NCBI RefSeq assembly: GCF_029589495.1
Contig: NZ_JAAIVF010000008.1
Location: forward strand, 124,001 to 188,000
From: Speluncibacter jeojiensis
GTDB lineage: Bacteria > Actinomycetota > Actinomycetes > Mycobacteriales > Mycobacteriaceae
DNA length: 64,000 nucleotides
Direction: 5' to 3'
Both the position numbers and the translations under genes were made by a program. Under the pieces are notes generated by a model. It saw only the letters and a list, made by a program, of their open reading frames with translations. It had not been told where the DNA came from and did not search any database. This document shows positions 63,141 to 64,000 of this stretch, in pieces (the first letter of the stretch is position 1; each line of letters starts with the position of its first letter).

Positions 63141-63985
63141 CCCACGTCGTGGCGACCATCAACCTCAAGGGTGGGGTGGGGAAGACAACGACCACCGCGG
63201 CGCTCGCCGAGACGCTGTCGGGGGAGTTCGGGCAGCGGGTGCTGCTCATCGACCTGGACCCGCAGACGAACCTGACGATCATGATGATCGGCGAGTCGCG
63301 GTGGGGTGAACTCGATTCGACGGGACGAACACTGGCGACACTGTTCGAGTCCGCGCTGGGTGATCGTCCCGGGCCGGTGGACGTGTCGACGCTGATTCAG
63401 CGGCAGGTGTCGCCGCTATCCTCGGTGACCTCGGTGGACCTGCTGCCGTCGTCGCTACGGCTGATCGAGCTGCAGGACCGGATCACCGACATCGGGGAGG
63501 GTAACACCGAGGTGTTGACGCGGGCGTTGAAGCCGGTGCTCGCGGACTACGACTACGTCCTCATCGACTGCCCGCCGAACCTGGGCGCGATGACGCTCAA
63601 CGGACTGCGGCTCGCCGATGCGTACATCATCCCGACCATCCCGGACGTGATGTCCACGTACGGGATCGGGCCGGTGCAGGAACGGATCCGGCAGTTCGCC
63701 GAGGAGTGGGGAACCAGCATCGTCGAGCTGGGCGTGGTGGTTACCAAGTACCGCAGGGCGTCCGCAGTGCACCGCACCACCGTCGACGACCTGAACCGGA
63801 ACAAGCAGATCTCGATGGTGTTCCCGTCGCTGATCCCGGAGGCGAACCAGATCGCCGCGGCCGCTGAATTCACCGACTTCGGGACGCTGCGCAAGAAGTA
63901 CGGCAACGATGGCCAGTTCACTGTGCTGCGGGAACTGGCACAGGATTTTATCGCGACGACGAAGGTGCGGTTGGCATGGGCGTGA
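63137..63985 (+). CDS. ParA/Soj-type ATPase
   Basis: A 282-aa ParA-family ATPase with the deviant Walker A KGGVGKTTT at about residue 11, DLDPQTNL and IDCPPNLG. The N-terminal HTH of large plasmid ParA is absent. ParA proteins form dynamic ATP-dependent patterns on DNA. Here it is the fourth gene of a helicase/nuclease operon rather than next to a parB/oriC, so a role in positioning or licensing the defence complex is likelier than plasmid partition. GTG start overlaps the SF2 stop. Confidence 0.9.
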   Translation: MTHVVATINLKGGVGKTTTTAALAETLSGEFGQRVLLIDLDPQTNLTIMMIGESRWGELDSTGRTLATLFESALGDRPGPVDVSTLIQRQVSPLSSVTSVDLLPSSLRLIELQDRITDIGEGNTEVLTRALKPVLADYDYVLIDCPPNLGAMTLNGLRLADAYIIPTIPDVMSTYGIGPVQERIRQFAEEWGTSIVELGVVVTKYRRASAVHRTTVDDLNRNKQISMVFPSLIPEANQIAAAAEFTDFGTLRKKYGNDGQFTVLRELAQDFIATTKVRLAWA

Positions 63986-64000
63986 ACGGACAGAACGGCG
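63982..64000 (+). CDS. Start of the next operon gene (cut by window edge)
   Basis: A GTG overlapping the ParA stop (GTGA), or an ATG six bases earlier in the same frame, begins a further open frame that runs off the window. Its start follows the coupling pattern of the operon, so the system continues beyond 64000. Identity cannot be seen. Confidence 0.5.

Noticed and set aside
63137-63985. Chromosome or plasmid partition locus based on the ParA gene
   Set aside because: No parB, parS-like repeats, dnaA or replication genes are in view, and the gene is translationally coupled to a helicase.
53557-63985. Assignment to BREX, DISARM, Zorya, Mokosh or Wadjet
   Set aside because: No pglX/brxC-, drmB-, zorAB- or jetABCD-like gene is visible, and domain combinations differ.

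Overview
This 64 kb window is high-GC actinobacterial DNA, most likely from the Mycobacteriales (a Gordonia, Rhodococcus or Nocardia relative). The basis is a full mce/yrbE lipid-import operon, DUF3558-type lipoproteins, recCBD in the actinobacterial order, frequent GTG starts and many ATGA/GTGA gene overlaps. No rRNA, tRNA, CRISPR array or insertion sequence was seen.

Region 1 (1-18.3 kb, all minus strand) reads as one long catabolic operon. From its promoter end it encodes a Tat-exported multicopper oxidase, an alpha/beta hydrolase, an MpaB/Lcp-family haem oxygenase, a CrtC/AttH-like protein, a homogentisate 1,2-dioxygenase, an aldehyde dehydrogenase, a CaiB-type CoA-transferase, an HMG-CoA lyase, two YrbE permeases and six Mce proteins (the last cut by the window edge). 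Together these suggest uptake and oxidative breakdown of a hydrophobic aromatic or isoprenoid compound. A 27-bp inverted repeat (18281-18307) separates the operon from a divergent secreted lipase-like protein that has lost its catalytic serine; a TetR regulator follows.

Region 2 (20-32 kb) holds a small membrane protein, an unrecognised 398-aa protein, a secreted lytic transglycosylase with possible CRP and palindromic sites upstream, a SAM-IV-like riboswitch ahead of an unrecognised gene, and recC-recB-recD.

Region 3 (32-49 kb) is mixed chromosomal content. It includes a DUF899 protein, a lipoprotein hydrolase, an NrtR-type Nudix regulator divergent from an ADP-ribosylglycohydrolase and macrodomain pair with overlapping palindromes between them, three DUF3558-like lipoproteins, two YbjN/TY-Chap-like proteins, a Cys-rich mini-protein with a CoA-disulfide reductase-rhodanese fusion (persulfide handling), a MarR-MFS pair, hydrolases, a YaeQ protein, a DksA-type zinc-finger protein and a metallo-beta-lactamase-fold enzyme. 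A perfect 36-bp palindrome lies at 46247-46282.

Region 4 (49-64 kb) looks like a defence island. A PLD-SF2-DUF3427 helicase diverges from an overlapping operon encoding a nuclease-like-domain protein, a 1,865-aa SF1 helicase with a Vsr-like nuclease domain, an SF2 helicase, a ParA-type ATPase and at least one further gene that runs off the window. I cannot match this set to a named defence system. Several proteins here and nearby carry (Q/E)P(S/T)LF-type motifs resembling sliding-clamp-binding peptides; the SF1 helicase has three such motifs spaced exactly 12 residues apart.
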